From the NCBI GenBank assembly GCA_026075535.2, contig AP026541.1, forward strand, positions 6,014,001 through 6,078,000: 64,000 bases of DNA, read 5' to 3'. Shown here piece after piece: positions 32,512 through 43,884 of this stretch. This DNA comes from Tricholoma matsutake. Lineage: Eukaryota > Basidiomycota > Agaricomycetes > Agaricales > Tricholomataceae. The stretch's first letter is position 1. Every line of letters starts with the position of its first letter. The notes under the pieces are model-generated. The model saw only the letters and a list, made by a program, of their open reading frames with translations. It ran no database searches and had not been told where the DNA came from. The position numbers and the translations under genes were made by a program.

Positions 32512-32929
32512 TTTTTTTTTTTTTTTGGGTCAAAAATTTATAACGTGGGGCTCGAGTGCAGTCCACGGAGTGGGAACAAACAAAGGTACTACTCTATCTA
32601 TGTGTTCCCCTCGCCTGCTTCCCAACCCAGGTCCTCGTTTTAGCCACTTTAGGTGAGCGGGCCACTAACATTGTCCTCTCAGACAGGAAAGGCAATAATC
32701 CGGAGGGGGAGCCCCCCTCCCAAAGCTAGCCATTAGGTCGCCCGCTGGTGCAAACCGGTCCCCCGGCCACATATCCAACCAAAGTCAGATCAGGTGCAGT
32801 GGTGTCAATTCACCGTAAATCCCCCCTTGTGGGAGGAATAACCATCTGCATATTCCCAGCCAACGAGGATTGACCACCCCAGACGAATGAGGTGGACCAT
32901 CACCGTGCTTACGCACAAGTGACAGAAAT
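32512..32929 (-). mobile_element. SORE copy G, 3' part (continues at 39344)
   Basis: T-run from 32512, conserved 3' tip, and the first 400 bp of 3' UTR on the minus strand. Interrupted by the full-length LINE g; ACAAGTGACAGAAAT at 32915-32929 is repeated at 39344-39358. Confidence 0.85.
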
Positions 32930-33468
32930 TTTTTTTTTTTTTTGGGTCAAAAGTTTATAATGCGGCGCCCAATCGCAGTCCGCGGTAGAGACATACAAAC
33001 GAAGTACACTACGCCCAGCCCAAGTCCTCCTCCTGCTAATCTTCGCACCAACCACCTGGATAGCTGCGATGACTACTAAGGGGGCCCCCTTTATCGAGTA
33101 AATGGACTTGCCAGTGGTGGCGTACCGACAACCCGAGCTTGACGATTCCGTGTTCCCCGAATCCCTACGGGTATGAGTGCAAGATTTAGGGGATACTGCC
33201 GCCCTGACGTGAGCCTCTCAGCTCGGAAAGGAGAGCGTAGTCGACTGGTGTTGTCGCAACGCATAACCGACAGAGGATCTGAAAGCGCTCAGGTGCCTCG
33301 CCGAACCGGTACCTAGTTTCGTGTCCCCCCTCCCTGACAGTCGCTCCTGAACACGGGTGGGCCCCCTTTATGAGGGTTAACGGACTCGTCTGGTGCCCTA
33401 CGGCCACCCCGACATACCGATAACACTAGCCAGAACCAGACGAGGGTCATACGCCCTGCGCGCACAAC

Positions 33469-36400
33469 CTATCCTGGGTCCCATGCAAGTGAGTTGAACG
33501 ATCCTAATGCAGGATTGTTGTCCATGAATTCGTGGAAGCCTTCGACAGAGTCTGGGCTCGCATGAGTTTCTTTGCGATCCACCTTGGGGCAGACGCGTAG
33601 CAGATGGTCCCGAGTTTGTATGTCAGGACCAAGGCACCAGCATTGGTATTCCCCGTCGAGGGATAGACGTTGACGATACTCCCCTATAGGAGCGTGGCCA
33701 GTAATCATACGAGTTGAACGGGAAGTCAACGTAGTGTTGTTCCCCATAACTTTCAGCCAGGGCCCACCTTTGTGAGTCGAGGGTAATACCGGTTTTCCAC
33801 CTACTCCTTTGAGTTGGTAGAAGTGCCGACCACGATACGCCGGATCTGCGAACCGGGTGTGCCAATCCTTACAAACGGCCTTTTCGACCTGGTTTTTAAG
33901 GTAGTCTAAAGACGTCCGCGGGTGTCTGCCCACGGAGATCTTGGTAGATGTAGCTACATCGTGAGCCATCTTATGTACGTTCCACTCAAATTTCGAGGGG
34001 ACATGCCAGAATGTAACGATTCTCTCTTCATCTCTGGCTAGCCAGGGACGGAGGGAGCGACAAGCGTCCAGGGCGAAGACTTGCCCAGAACGTGGTTTTG
34101 GATCGATTAGGGACTCGATGCCCATGGTAGAATCTGAGAATATCACCAACTTTTTGCATCCTCTGCTGCACGCAGCCGAGATGCCTAGTTGGAGAGCGAA
34201 GAGTTCGACTTCCGGGGGGGTTCTCCTCCCAGAGGCTGAGACAACGCGATCCACCTGCTCTCCCTGTCCGAAGACAAGAGCGCAGGCGACAGCTTGAAAT
34301 TTGGCATCTGTGGGCACCGAAGCGTCCACTGCAACGACGAGAGTGTCATCCTCGACCTGGGCAGAAGCCCAGGCCTTATCGAGGTCACTCCTGTAAGAAT
34401 TCCTCACTCCATCCTCCTTAGAGGTGAGGCGATGAGAGGAGAAACGAGTGGGGAATAAATCCTTCACTCTGTTCCCAGGTGTGTTTTCTTCCCCGAAGGG
34501 GTCGAATTCATCGCCTGGTACGAGGGCCAGAGCCGCAGCCGAGGCGACAGATGGGCCTTGCAGGTTGAGTGTGTCGAGCACGTTCCCTCCCCAGAGTCCT
34601 AGCTCATGAGAGTGGGTAGTACCGACGTGATTAGGCCCTAAGATTGCCCTTAGGGGGTGTGATGGAGCCAATAGAGGGGTTCTGAATACCCCTCTGTCGA
34701 CTAAACGACGCAGTAACAGCTGCATAGGCAGCAGTCCGGCGATACTTTCCAGGCCACCGATTGGGGTGGTTCTGAATGCACCGAGGATCCAACGTGCAGC
34801 AATGGACTGCACTTGGGCCAACGTTTTGATGACACCTTTGACGCGAGCGCCTTTGAAGTGCCATAGTCTGAGCCCGTATGTCATAATAGGTACGACACAC
34901 GAACGGTACAGAAGGCATTTCTGCATAGGGGTTAACCCTCTGACAGAATTGCCAAGCATTCCCATCGCCCTCGCAGTGGTAAGGGCTTTGGTGGAATAGA
35001 ACCGCGTGTGCTCCTTAAAAGAGAGCTTGCGGTCGAAGAAGAAGCCAAGGTACCTCCAGGTAACCTTGGGTTTGAGGGGAGTATCGCCCGTGTATGGGGC
35101 AAAGCCGAGATCGATGGGTAGGGGAGTGAATCTCCTCGCCCTTGAGAAATGAAATATTTCGGACTTGTCGTGTTCGAGGACAAGCCCGAGGGAGATGAAT
35201 GCCTGGAATATCCAGCCATACGCTTTTTTAAGCAAGGGGAGGTTGTCCTCCAGCTGTGGGGAGCGGGCGATGAGGGTGCCATCATCCACATACGACATGA
35301 GATCGACATCTCTGCCGATTTCGCTTCTTCTGAAGAGCTTCATAATGGGCGTTAAATACAACGCCGATAAGACAGGGGACAAAGCAGAGCCCTGACCCAC
35401 TCCCACATCGGCTGCAAAGGAGCCAGATGAGAAAGCGTTCCATTTGTAGGTCGTTTTGCGACCGACCAGATATGAACGGAAGAAGTTCACTACTTGCGCA
35501 GGGAACCCCGACCGAGAAATGATCTCCAGCAGAACCTGGTGGTTCAAGGAGGGGAAGAATTGAGCGATGTCGAAAGCGACAACACTCGTTTTGAGTCCTT
35601 TAGCCCATCCTGCCCTGACAAGATGGGTGAGGTAGATTCCTGCATCCTCAGTGGAACGCTGGGCGACGCCCCCGAACTGGTTTTGCTCGAAGGCCTCGTG
35701 TGCGACGCCGTCGAATTGAAGTCACCTTGACAACATCTTTTCGACTAATTTACCCAGAGTGTTCAGAAGCACGATGGGCCTGAACGACTTAGGGGTAGAG
35801 TAATTAGGTTTCCCTGGCTTCGGGATAATAACTGACAGGGACTCCTTAAAGTGAGCCGGCCAGTGGCCAGCAGTGATGCACGCCTCAGCAATGCAGGTGA
35901 TGAGCCCTGCCACTTCTGGGTTGGTGCACCAGTGTTTAAGGTGCGACCATGTAACATGATCGGGCCCTGGAGCGGAACGGAAAGAGCACACATTTAGCGC
36001 TTCTTTCATTTCTGTAACGGAGAACGGGGTCCAGACCCTTTCAGGCACCGGATCAAGTTCATCGAGGATGCTCAGATCGACTACTCGATTTGAGGCAGCA
36101 TTATAGGACCCATCAAGGGCAGCCCAGAGAGAGTCCAGATCGTTACAGGGTTCTCCCCCATAGGAGATAGCCTCGTACGATGGGAGGTTGCGTTGGCGAG
36201 TCCAGGACATCAAGTCCCAGGGTCGTCTGTTCATCGTAGCCACTTCTTGGATACGGTCATCGAAAAAGTCTCGCTTTGCGTGTCGCATGACTTTTCTATA
36301 GTGCTTCCAGTCCTCCTCATTATGAGAGGCTCTGTACGCGTCTAGGGCACCACTGCATTCGTCTGTCCACCACCCTTTGGACGACTTGCCGAGGCGGGAT

Positions 36401-37338
36401 TCCTTGGCATGGTTTTCCCATGCCTTGTTTAAAATCGTTGATATCGCCGAGACGACATCATTGATTTCTGCCAAAGTATCTCCGTGCCAGTCTAGCCACG
36501 GAGTTAAAGCAGAAGAGATGGCATCTCGGTAAGATGCTTCCTCCTCGGATCCTTTTTTGATGGACCACTTGGTGACCAGGACCAAAGATCCCAGGCCAGG
36601 TAGCACTAATGTCAGCGGAGCGTGGTCAGATGTTCCTCTGGCTTCAGGTACAATCTCACAGTACAGTACGAATCTAAGATCTGTGGGTACGAACATCAGG
36701 TCGATCACCGTGGGGTGAAGGCCCTGTTGAGGGGGGAAGTGTGTGGGGCCCTCCATAACTGGTAGGGCTCTGGTCAGGCCTAGTGCCGTAGCCGTCTCCA
36801 CTAAGTGGTCAGCATGGATAGAGTGTTCAGGCCCCTGGGGGTCCCAGGAGGCGTGTCTCACGTTGAAGTCACCGCACATAAAGTGTAAGCGTGGAATCGT
36901 CATGACGTTCTCAAATAAGAGCGTGATGGCCGAGTGTTGGCTATCCGAGTATACGTTAGCGAGTAGCACGACGTCCTCCCCTATTCCCAATGAGAAAAGG
37001 AGGATGTCACGATTGTCGATCAGATCTCGTCTGAGACCTGGTCTTAAATTAGCGATGCTGTTCGCAAAGTATACAGCGACGTGTGGAGGGGACTCGATGC
37101 CCGAGGGGCACACTAATGTCCCCCAGTTCGGACTCATTGGTGCGCCTATGACTTCTTCCCCTTCCCTGTTGTGGGCAGAAGGGGCGTATCTTATTAATCG
37201 CCACGGAGGCTCTTGGATGAACAGCAAATCATAGTCATCTATCAGGTCTGCCAGTAAAGAGTCCATGTATCCCCAGTTACAGTTAACATTCTGACTAAAT
37301 ATACACAACTGCGGTGTAGATCTAAGTCTATCCCTCAT
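33469..37338 (-). pseudogene. LINE ORF2: endonuclease, RT, RNase H; one in-frame TGA
   Basis: 1290 codons in one frame with a single internal stop (TGA at 35722-35724, CGA in LINE d). Endonuclease, residues about 1-240: QNVNCNWG, IQEPPWRL, CGDFNVRHASWD, TSDHAPL. RT, about 450-800: RPIVLLNTLGK, AFDIAQFFPSLNH, GVGQGSALSPVL, catalytic MSYVDDGT near 35290, WRYLGFFFDRK. RNase H, about 970-1110: VVAVDASVPTD, VELFALQLG, FSDSTMG, WHVPSKFEWNVHKMAHDVA. C-terminus: CWCLGPDIQTRDHLLRVCP, a Cys/His motif common in LINEs. The enzyme nicks the target and primes cDNA synthesis on the element RNA. All catalytic motifs are intact, so the stop is the only evident lesion. ATG chosen because it follows the ORF1 stop at once. 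Confidence 0.88.
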
Positions 37339-39212
37339 TTACGTTCGGCCACCGCGTCCTGCGGGATGGTAAGTAGGAGGGGAGCGAGAGTTGCGTCTCA
37401 CACTCACCTCGTCATAGCGAGCTTTGATCCACTCACGGTCAAAGCAATGTCGCCAGAAGTTGCATCGACGATTGTCGGATGCGTGATTTTTTCGGCAGTT
37501 TACACATCTAGCCGGGAGGGTTAGCCTTAGCGTTTCCCTTACAACACCCAGCAAGGGCACGATGGTGCTCCTTGCGGTGTGGGCCTGCACAGATTGGACA
37601 CTTGGTCTGTGGAGCTCTGCATGCTGGGGTGGGGTGGCCCCACTTCCAGCAGCGTTGGCATAGGGGCAGGCCTGGGTTGGCCCTGGCAGCCCTAACATAA
37701 GCGACGTAGCGTCCAAATTGGATGCCACGACCGATAAGAGCCTTAGCTCGTGCACCACTGACTGAGTCAGCGATGTTAAGATATACGGTGCACGTATCCG
37801 ACATCTTCGAATCACGTACAACGCGGGGAGGGACTTGTAGTACTGTGAGGTCCGATATTCCGGACTTTCCCAAGTGTGCGATGACGACGTCAGGCGTTAA
37901 CACCTTGTCGTTAGCGATAAATGGCACATCGACCAGCTTGAGGTATGATGTGGAAGTGGGTAGCGCTGCGTCCACCTGCAACGCGAAGGGGAACGCCTTG
38001 TGGGTGGCCTCCTTGAAGCAACGAAGGTCCTCTTCAGAGGCCACAACGTCAGTAGCTACTGATAAGTTACCAGCATGCATTGATGCGGACTGAGCCACTA
38101 ACTTAGAGTGGTGCAGTCCGAGAGTGGCTCGGACATGGTCCAAGAAGTCAGCAGGGTTTGTCTCCGCCCCGAGGGGGGGACGAACGTGGACCAGGACCTG
38201 TCGTCTTGATGGTCCATGGACAGTAGGGGAGGGCTTTGTAGCCTTCGGTTTGGAGGGGCCAACGTGCTGCTGTATGTCAGCCAGCTTGTCAGTTGGAAGT
38301 TCAGGGAAGGCCTTGGCTAATCGCACAAGGCCATCCATGGATGTATTAGGTGCTCGCCCCCCAGGGAAGCGAGCGACCTGAGCAAAGGTCCCCCTGCCCG
38401 AAGGCCTGGTGGACCAGTTCATGGGGGGAGGCGGTCCTCGACCCCATGATGAAGAAACGCCCCCTGCTGGGGGTTTTGGAAGAGGTCGAGCCCCTTTCGG
38501 GCCTCGAGTCCTCGCTGATTTGTGAGGGGGGGGGGCGTTGCCCATCCCATCCCTCCAGATAGTCCACATTGGGGTTATCGGTGACAGTGCCCGACCTAGG
38601 TCGTTTGCTGCCCCCTGCGATTCTGTCTATTGCTCCCCGGAGCAACGAGCTCCCTGAGTCACGATCTATACCAGCCTCGGCAGCTGCTACAAGCACCGAG
38701 CCCAGTCGTTCCGCTATGAGCTGCCGGTCTTCAGCAGTCGGTCGTCGAGATCCCGTCCTGTTAAGAACAATGCGGAACCCTTCAGCGTACTCTCCCAGGT
38801 CTTTGGCGAAGGTCTGGGGTCCACTCCAGTCATCGCTAGCCATCTCCGTGTCCTGAATGACGTGGGAGGAGAGATTGTCGGCCACTTCATCAGCCCACGA
38901 AGCAGGTGTAGAAGGGGTAGCCAGAGGTGCAGGAGACGCGGTTGCATCTCTGGAAGATAGCGCTGGCACGCTGAAATGCTGTGCTCGCGGAGTGACGATG
39001 CCCGCCCCATAGGGGGAGGGGGTTGGAGAACCTCTTTGGGTCCTGTGAGGGCCCACTGAGGGTGCGTTCTGTGTGGATCTGCGGCTCGAAGAGAGCCGCA
39101 GGGAATCAATTGGGTCGTCGCCAGGAGTTCTGGGCGTACCGGATCTAGAAGGTCTCCCCTCATCCATCGCCTCGCCCAATCTCCCCCCTCTTCTGGAAAA
39201 CGAATCTGACAT
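37339..39212 (-). pseudogene. LINE ORF1: RNA-binding protein with zinc knuckles, frame broken
   Basis: ATG 39212 (MSDSFSRRGGRLGEAMDEG) opens a Ser/Pro-rich N-terminus. The frame changes near 38530 at a run of ten G, then continues to about 37508 with ordered sequence (ADFLDHVRATLGLHHSKL, LTVLQVPPRVVRDSKMSDTC) and two knuckles: CQRCWKWGHPTPAC and CPICAGPHRKEHH. A further shift or deletion near 37510 leads to a third cluster CVNCRKNHASDNRRC and the end PTYHPAGRGGRT at 37339. The other copies lack the same breaks, so the G-run shift may be a true mutation or a sequencing error. About 620 residues if read through. Role: binds LINE RNA. Confidence 0.75.
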
Positions 39213-39343
39213 GCGCTGGTAAGACGCTGGTGATACCGGATCGCTGAGATCGAGGACGGATTGAGCTACAAAGGTTGAAAACGGTGTCGACGAAGATTTT
39301 TGTGGCTGTGCACATCGCGGTAGGAAGACAAGAAGCGATGCTG

Positions 39344-40787
39344 ACAAGTGACAGAAATGAGGTAGCTGGTTATTCACCAGAACTACCGTAGGCAGGGGAC
39401 CGTAGCCCCCCTTGAGTAAATGCGCTCCAGGCACATGTGCTTGATAACAGTTTCCCCCCCGCAGTGGGGAGAATGTAAAGGGCGGCGACATTTGTCACCA
39501 ACCCGACAGCAGCCAGCAGACTGGCGGTGATGGATGTGGAGCGGAATGCCCCACACTAGTAACAGTGCAGCCATCTGGGACAACGACGGCACAGTACTGG
39601 GATGAGGGTTCCCCAGATTGAAGCTCTGCTAGAGCTGTTGGCATCGCCACATAGGAAGCTGGGACAGCTGCCAGAGGTGTAAGATCATTGGAACGATTGT
39701 CTCTGGTTGTCCATTTGGGCATTGAGAGCAAGTTAGTACTGGTATATGATGCTATTAATCAAAATACGCAGCGTGCAGCATAAGTGAGGGCCTCCTGCAT
39801 AGCAAGAGAGTCCTCATAATTGTCAGGGTTGGGGAGGTCCTCCCCAGCCCACAGATCTCTAACTGCCTAGCGCAGCTGCTACCTCCGGTTCGTTCTGTGC
39901 GAACCAGGTGTCGTAGTCTTGGGCATCATCGTCGAAGATGTCACCCATAATCAAGGAGGGGTCATGAAGGCCCCAGCGTGTGGTTTGGTCTCTGTTTGGC
40001 CGTTTGGGCATTGAGAGTGAGTTAGCACAGGTAAATGACGATAAGAGTCAAAGTACGTAGCATGAGATCGATAACAGCTGGCCCCTTGTCTCAATTCTGG
40101 GTCCACCCGATACAGCCTCCAAATGCTCCGAGGGGGCAGGCAGGCCGCACATCCTGCTGCCTGGTGGGAGAAGATTGAACCCGGGTCATAACACCCCAAA
40201 AGAGTGAGCACCGGAGGTGGAGAGTTGGTGGTGAGAAGCGGCCACCAGAGCGTTGTCCTAGCCCCCAGGGGGCACCGTCACCCGGCCCCTTTTAACAATG
40301 GTGTATTCCAAGTGGGTAGTCAGTGTAGCATGTCTCTAGTAGTAGAGACTCACAGAACATGGAGGTTGGTGGCCCCCAGGACGACCAACAGTCCAGTAGA
40401 AGTGTCCTCCCCCCTAAGCCAGACCTCCCCCAACTAAACAAATGCGATGACTTGGGCAAGCGTTGAAGTAGGCATCCCACACCCACTCTAAGCCCCCATA
40501 GGGGCCCAGACTACTCTTTCGTCGACAACACTCACCTAGCCAAGATCCTCGAAGCCCAGGAGATTGAGACGAATAGCAGTCACTGTCAGAAACAGTGACC
40601 GAGGCATCCCCGGAGATCGGATGGACAGATCTCTTAGCAAATCAGGCCAGGCCTGGAGACGCTGAGAGCGTTTGTGATGGTGAAATCCGATCAAAGATCA
40701 GACGTAAATTGAAGTGTCGACATCGCAAGCAACGTTGAGCAGAGGTGTTTACCACTGTTTATGGTGGTTGTAACAAGTCAAGGAGCG
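39344..40787 (-). mobile_element. SORE copy G, 5' part (deletion subfamily)
   Basis: Resumes after LINE g and runs to the constant 5' end at 40787, next to the duplicated CCTGCCCGAAGGCTT of LINE f. Remnants of the rearranged ORF are MLSMPKWTTRDNRSNDLTPL (about 39495-39731) and the first start near 40010. Neither frame is long. Same rearrangement as A and E. Confidence 0.85.
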
Positions 40788-41739
40788 GCTGCCTGCCCGA
40801 AGGCTTGGTAGACGAGTTCACAGGGGGAGGAGGTCCTCTACCCCATGACGAAGAAGTACCCCCTGTTGGGGGTTTGGGAAGAGGTCGAGCCCCCTTAGGG
40901 CCTCGCGTCCTCGCAGATTTGTGAGGGGGGGGTGTTGCCCATCCCATCCCTCCAGAAAGTCAGTCCTTGGGACATCGTTTGGATCACCAGTGATGGTTCC
41001 CGACCTCGGTTGTTTCCCTCCAGTGATCCTGTCTATGGCACTCCAGAGGACGGGTCCTCCCGAGTCGTGATCAAGGCTGACAGCAGATGCTGCATCAAGC
41101 ACCGCTCCCAGCTTCTCAGCTATGGGCCGCCGTTGTTCAGCAGTGACCTGTCTGGAGCCTGTCCTGCGCATAACAGTCAAGATTCCATCGGCATATTTCC
41201 CAAACTCACATGCAAAGACAGGGGGATCAGCCCAATTGTCGCTCATCATCTCTGTATCAGCGATCACAGGGATCTCCATCTCGTCAGCCCACTGGGAAGC
41301 AGGTGTAGAGGGGGTGGTAGGAGGTGCAGGGGACGGAGTGGCCCGCCTGGGAGATAGCGCTGGCACACTGAATCGCTGTGCTCATGGAGTGACGATCCCT
41401 GCCCCATAGGGGGAGGGGGTTGGAGAGCCACTTTGGGTCCTGTGAGGGCCCACTGAGGGTGCATTCTGTGTGGTTCTGTGGCTCCCAGAGAGCCGCAGAG
41501 AGTCAATTGGGTCATCGCCAGGAGTTCTGGGCATACTGGATCTAGAGGGTCTCCCCTCATCCATCGCCTTGCCCGATCTTCCCCCTCTTATACTATATGA
41601 GTCTGACATGCGTTGGCAAGATGCTGGATAAACCGGATCACAGGGATCATAGACAGATTGAGCTGCAAATTGAGAAAACAGTGTCAACGAAGTTTTTGTG
41701 GCTGTGCACGTCACGGTAAGAGGACAAGAAGCAATGTCG
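40788..41739 (-). mobile_element. LINE f: 5' end and ORF1 N-terminal part
   Basis: Collinear with about 38400-39343 of LINE g. The 5' end near 41739 lies within SORE H, i.e. this LINE inserted into H. Split by SORE G; its downstream part is LINE e (19505-20433) beyond SORE F. Confidence 0.8.
40818..41609 (-). pseudogene. LINE f ORF1 N-terminal part (stops and shifts)
   Basis: ATG 41609 (MSDSYSIRGGRSGKAMDEGR) runs about 75 codons to a TGA at 41382 where LINE a has CGA. It then continues from about 41366 as MPALSPRRATPSPAPPTTPS, DNWADPPVFACEFGKYADGI and RRPIAEKLGAVLDAASAV, with a late frameshift. It is the most diverged ORF1 copy in the window and is cut by SORE G at 40787. Confidence 0.7.
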
Positions 41740-42390
41740 AAGCGACTCCATCATGCTCTCTGAAAACTGCCAGGTGGTGGTGAAGAGCTCCCATGCCATC
41801 TGGCGCCAAGAGTTCCTCTCATTGAGAGGAACCACGGACACTCAGACGGTACCTACAAAGGAGGTCATCACGTCCAGTATATGCAACATGGCATGAGAGG
41901 TGGCTTTGATCTCCAGCCTCTCATCCCTTGATAATGGCACTTTGTCCTCCACCAACTTGGGGATGGGGGGCAAAGGCAGTTACGGGGCAGGGGATGCCTC
42001 CAGATAAAGGAGCTCAGCTATGCTGAGCTCCTGTGAGTACACATCCTCTCGTGGGAGGCTGCGAGTCCATTGTTTGTGCGCAACGTCGACACCTTGTGCC
42101 CATTGTACATGATCGATCATTTGCCTCGAGGCGAGCCTAGGCCCCCCCTCGGCATAAATGAGAGCCTCCTGCATAGCAAGAGAGTCATCATCATCATCAT
42201 CATCAGGGTTGGAGAGGTTTTCTCCAGCCCATAGATCTCTAACTGCCTTTAATGCAGCTGCTACCTCCAGTTCATTCTGTTCGAACCAGGTGTCGTAGTC
42301 TTGGGCATCATCAAAGATGTCACCCGTGATCAGGGAGGGGTCGTGTAGACCCCGGTGAGGTGGATGGTCTCTGGTTCACCGTTTAGGCAT
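41740..42390 (-). pseudogene. SORE type I ORF with stops, C-terminus missing
   Basis: ATG 42390 begins MPKR, then TGA where copy C has CGA. The frame carries ITGDIFDD, MQEALIYAEGGPRLASRQMI, KQWTRSLPREDVYSQELSIA, LVEDKVPLSRDERLEI, MSVVPLNERNSWRQMAWELF and FSESMMESL, after which LINE f starts. At least two more stops are present. The best preserved part is the same central block as in the intact copies. Confidence 0.65.
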
Positions 42391-43168
42391 TGAGAGTGTG
42401 TTAGCATGAGTAGATGACAGTAGAAGTCAAGGTACGTAGCATGGAATCGATAGCAGATGGTCCCTTATCTCAGTTCCGGATCCACCTGATACAGTCTCCA
42501 AATGCTCTGAGGGGACAGACAGGCCACACATCCTGCTGCCTTGTGGGAGAGGATTGAACCCAGGTCACAAAACCCCAGGGGGGGGTGAGTACCGGAGGTA
42601 GAGAGTGGGTGGTGAGAAGCGGCCACCCAAGCGTTGTCCTAGCCCCCAGGGGGCACCGTCACCTGGCCCCTATTAACAATGGTGTATTCCAGGTGGATAG
42701 TCAGTGTAGCATGTCTCTAGTAGTAGAAACTCACAGAGCAAGGAGGTTGGTGGCATCCATGCTGACCAACAGTCCAGTAGAAGCGTCCCTCCCCCTAAGC
42801 CAGACCTCCCCCAGCTAAACGAGCGCATCTACTTGGGCGAGCATTGAAGCAGGCATCCCACACCCACTCTAAGCCCCCATAGGGACCCAGACTACTCTTT
42901 CATAGACACCACTCACCTAGCCAGGATCCTCGAAGCCAAAGGGAATGAGACAGATAGCAGCCATTGTCCAAAACAATGACCAGGGCATCCCCAAGGATCG
43001 GATGGGTGGATCTCTTAGCAAATCAGGCCAGGCCTGGAGACGCCGAGAGCGTTCGTGATGGTGAAATCTGATCGAAGATCAGATGTAAATTGAAGTGTCG
43101 ACGTTGCAAGCAACGTTGAGCAGAGGTGTTTACCACTGTTTATGGTGGTTGTAACAAGTCAAGGAGCG
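41740..43168 (-). mobile_element. SORE copy H (type I), 3' part missing
   Basis: Complete 5' end at 43168, 5' UTR and about 85 percent of the ORF; cut at 41740 by the 5' end of LINE f. Right flank is non-repetitive sequence with coding remnants. No target duplication can be checked because the 3' end is gone. Confidence 0.8.
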
Positions 43169-43884
43169 ATGTCCACCTTTCTTGATATGGTCCAAGGAAG
43201 ACATCCTGGCCATGGAAGATCTTCGCCTTCGCTTCAAGGATTGGGTTGAGCTCATCCCTTTAGGACATGGGCACAATCTCAGCCAAGTTCTTCCTACCAA
43301 AAGGGAGATCTAAAACCATACAATTCACCCCAAACAAGGTTTTAGAGCTCTACCTGGAACTGGCATATAATCAGTATGCAAAGATTTTGGGACGCCTCAA
43401 GGACATGGAAGATGGACCAGTGTGTTTACTTCATCTATGGACTGTATTTATCTCTAAATCCCCACAAAGATGCATTTGCCTAATCAACAAATGAAGAAGA
43501 TGTCGATATCATACATTACAGAAATGGAAGGACATGATGCATTGCTACCAAGATCATCTGATGACTGATGACTCACCACCTCCAACCCCATTTGTAGGAC
43601 GGAAGCGGTTGAGGAAGCTCCAACTCTCTGTATCTGTGTGTATTTGAATTTAACAGTTGCTCAAATCGCTGAAACAAATTATCTGGAAAATAGAAAGTCA
43701 GTGTCACATCCCCCCCTCGTGCCAAGGTATGCTGCGGTGATCACCCAGTCACCGACCTCACCACGCCTCCCAACACACAGCCTGTGCAAGTGGCCAATTT
43801 AGGCTCACCATCTGCTATTGATGTATGGCGAGCTCTTGAGGCCCAGTTCACAAAGATGAGTAAACTGACCTTAATCATGCAATA
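43169..43884 (+). other. Degenerate coding sequence upstream of the alpha-kinase domain
   Basis: Not related to the repeats around it. Protein-like pieces occur in different frames: WSKEDILAMEDLRLRFKDWV (about 43180-43245), QFTPNKVLELYLELAYNQYA (about 43320-43385, in the frame 43267-43494) and VANLGSPSAIDVWRALEAQF (about 43793-43852). They may be the 5' exons of the alpha-kinase gene or of a neighbouring gene, decayed by small indels. No complete frame or clear splice sites. Confidence 0.35.

Larger units (their letters stand above)
32930..39343 (-). mobile_element. LINE g: nearly full-length Tad-like LINE (6.4 kb)
   Basis: Minus strand, poly(A) as T-run 32930-32943, 15 bp target duplication, complete 5' end (AGCATCGCTTCTTGTCTTCC). 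Layout: about 130 bp 5' UTR, ORF1 (39212-37339), ORF2 (37338-33469), about 540 bp 3' UTR. The ORF1 stop and ORF2 ATG are adjacent (TAAATG). ORF order and domains (CCHC ORF1; endonuclease, RT, RNase H in ORF2) fit the Tad group of fungal LINEs. It is the best candidate source for the enzyme copying SORE, although this copy has one stop in ORF2 and a shift in ORF1. Confidence 0.9.

Noticed and set aside
35500..35740. A frameshift in ORF2 of LINE g
   Set aside because: The two long frames (37338-35722 and 35547-33469) are in the same phase; only a TGA separates them.
19505..41739. LINE c as the missing 3' part of LINE e/f
   Set aside because: Orientation and order would fit, but about 1.5 kb would be missing and the target bases next to the tail at 1213 do not match those next to the 5' end at 41740.
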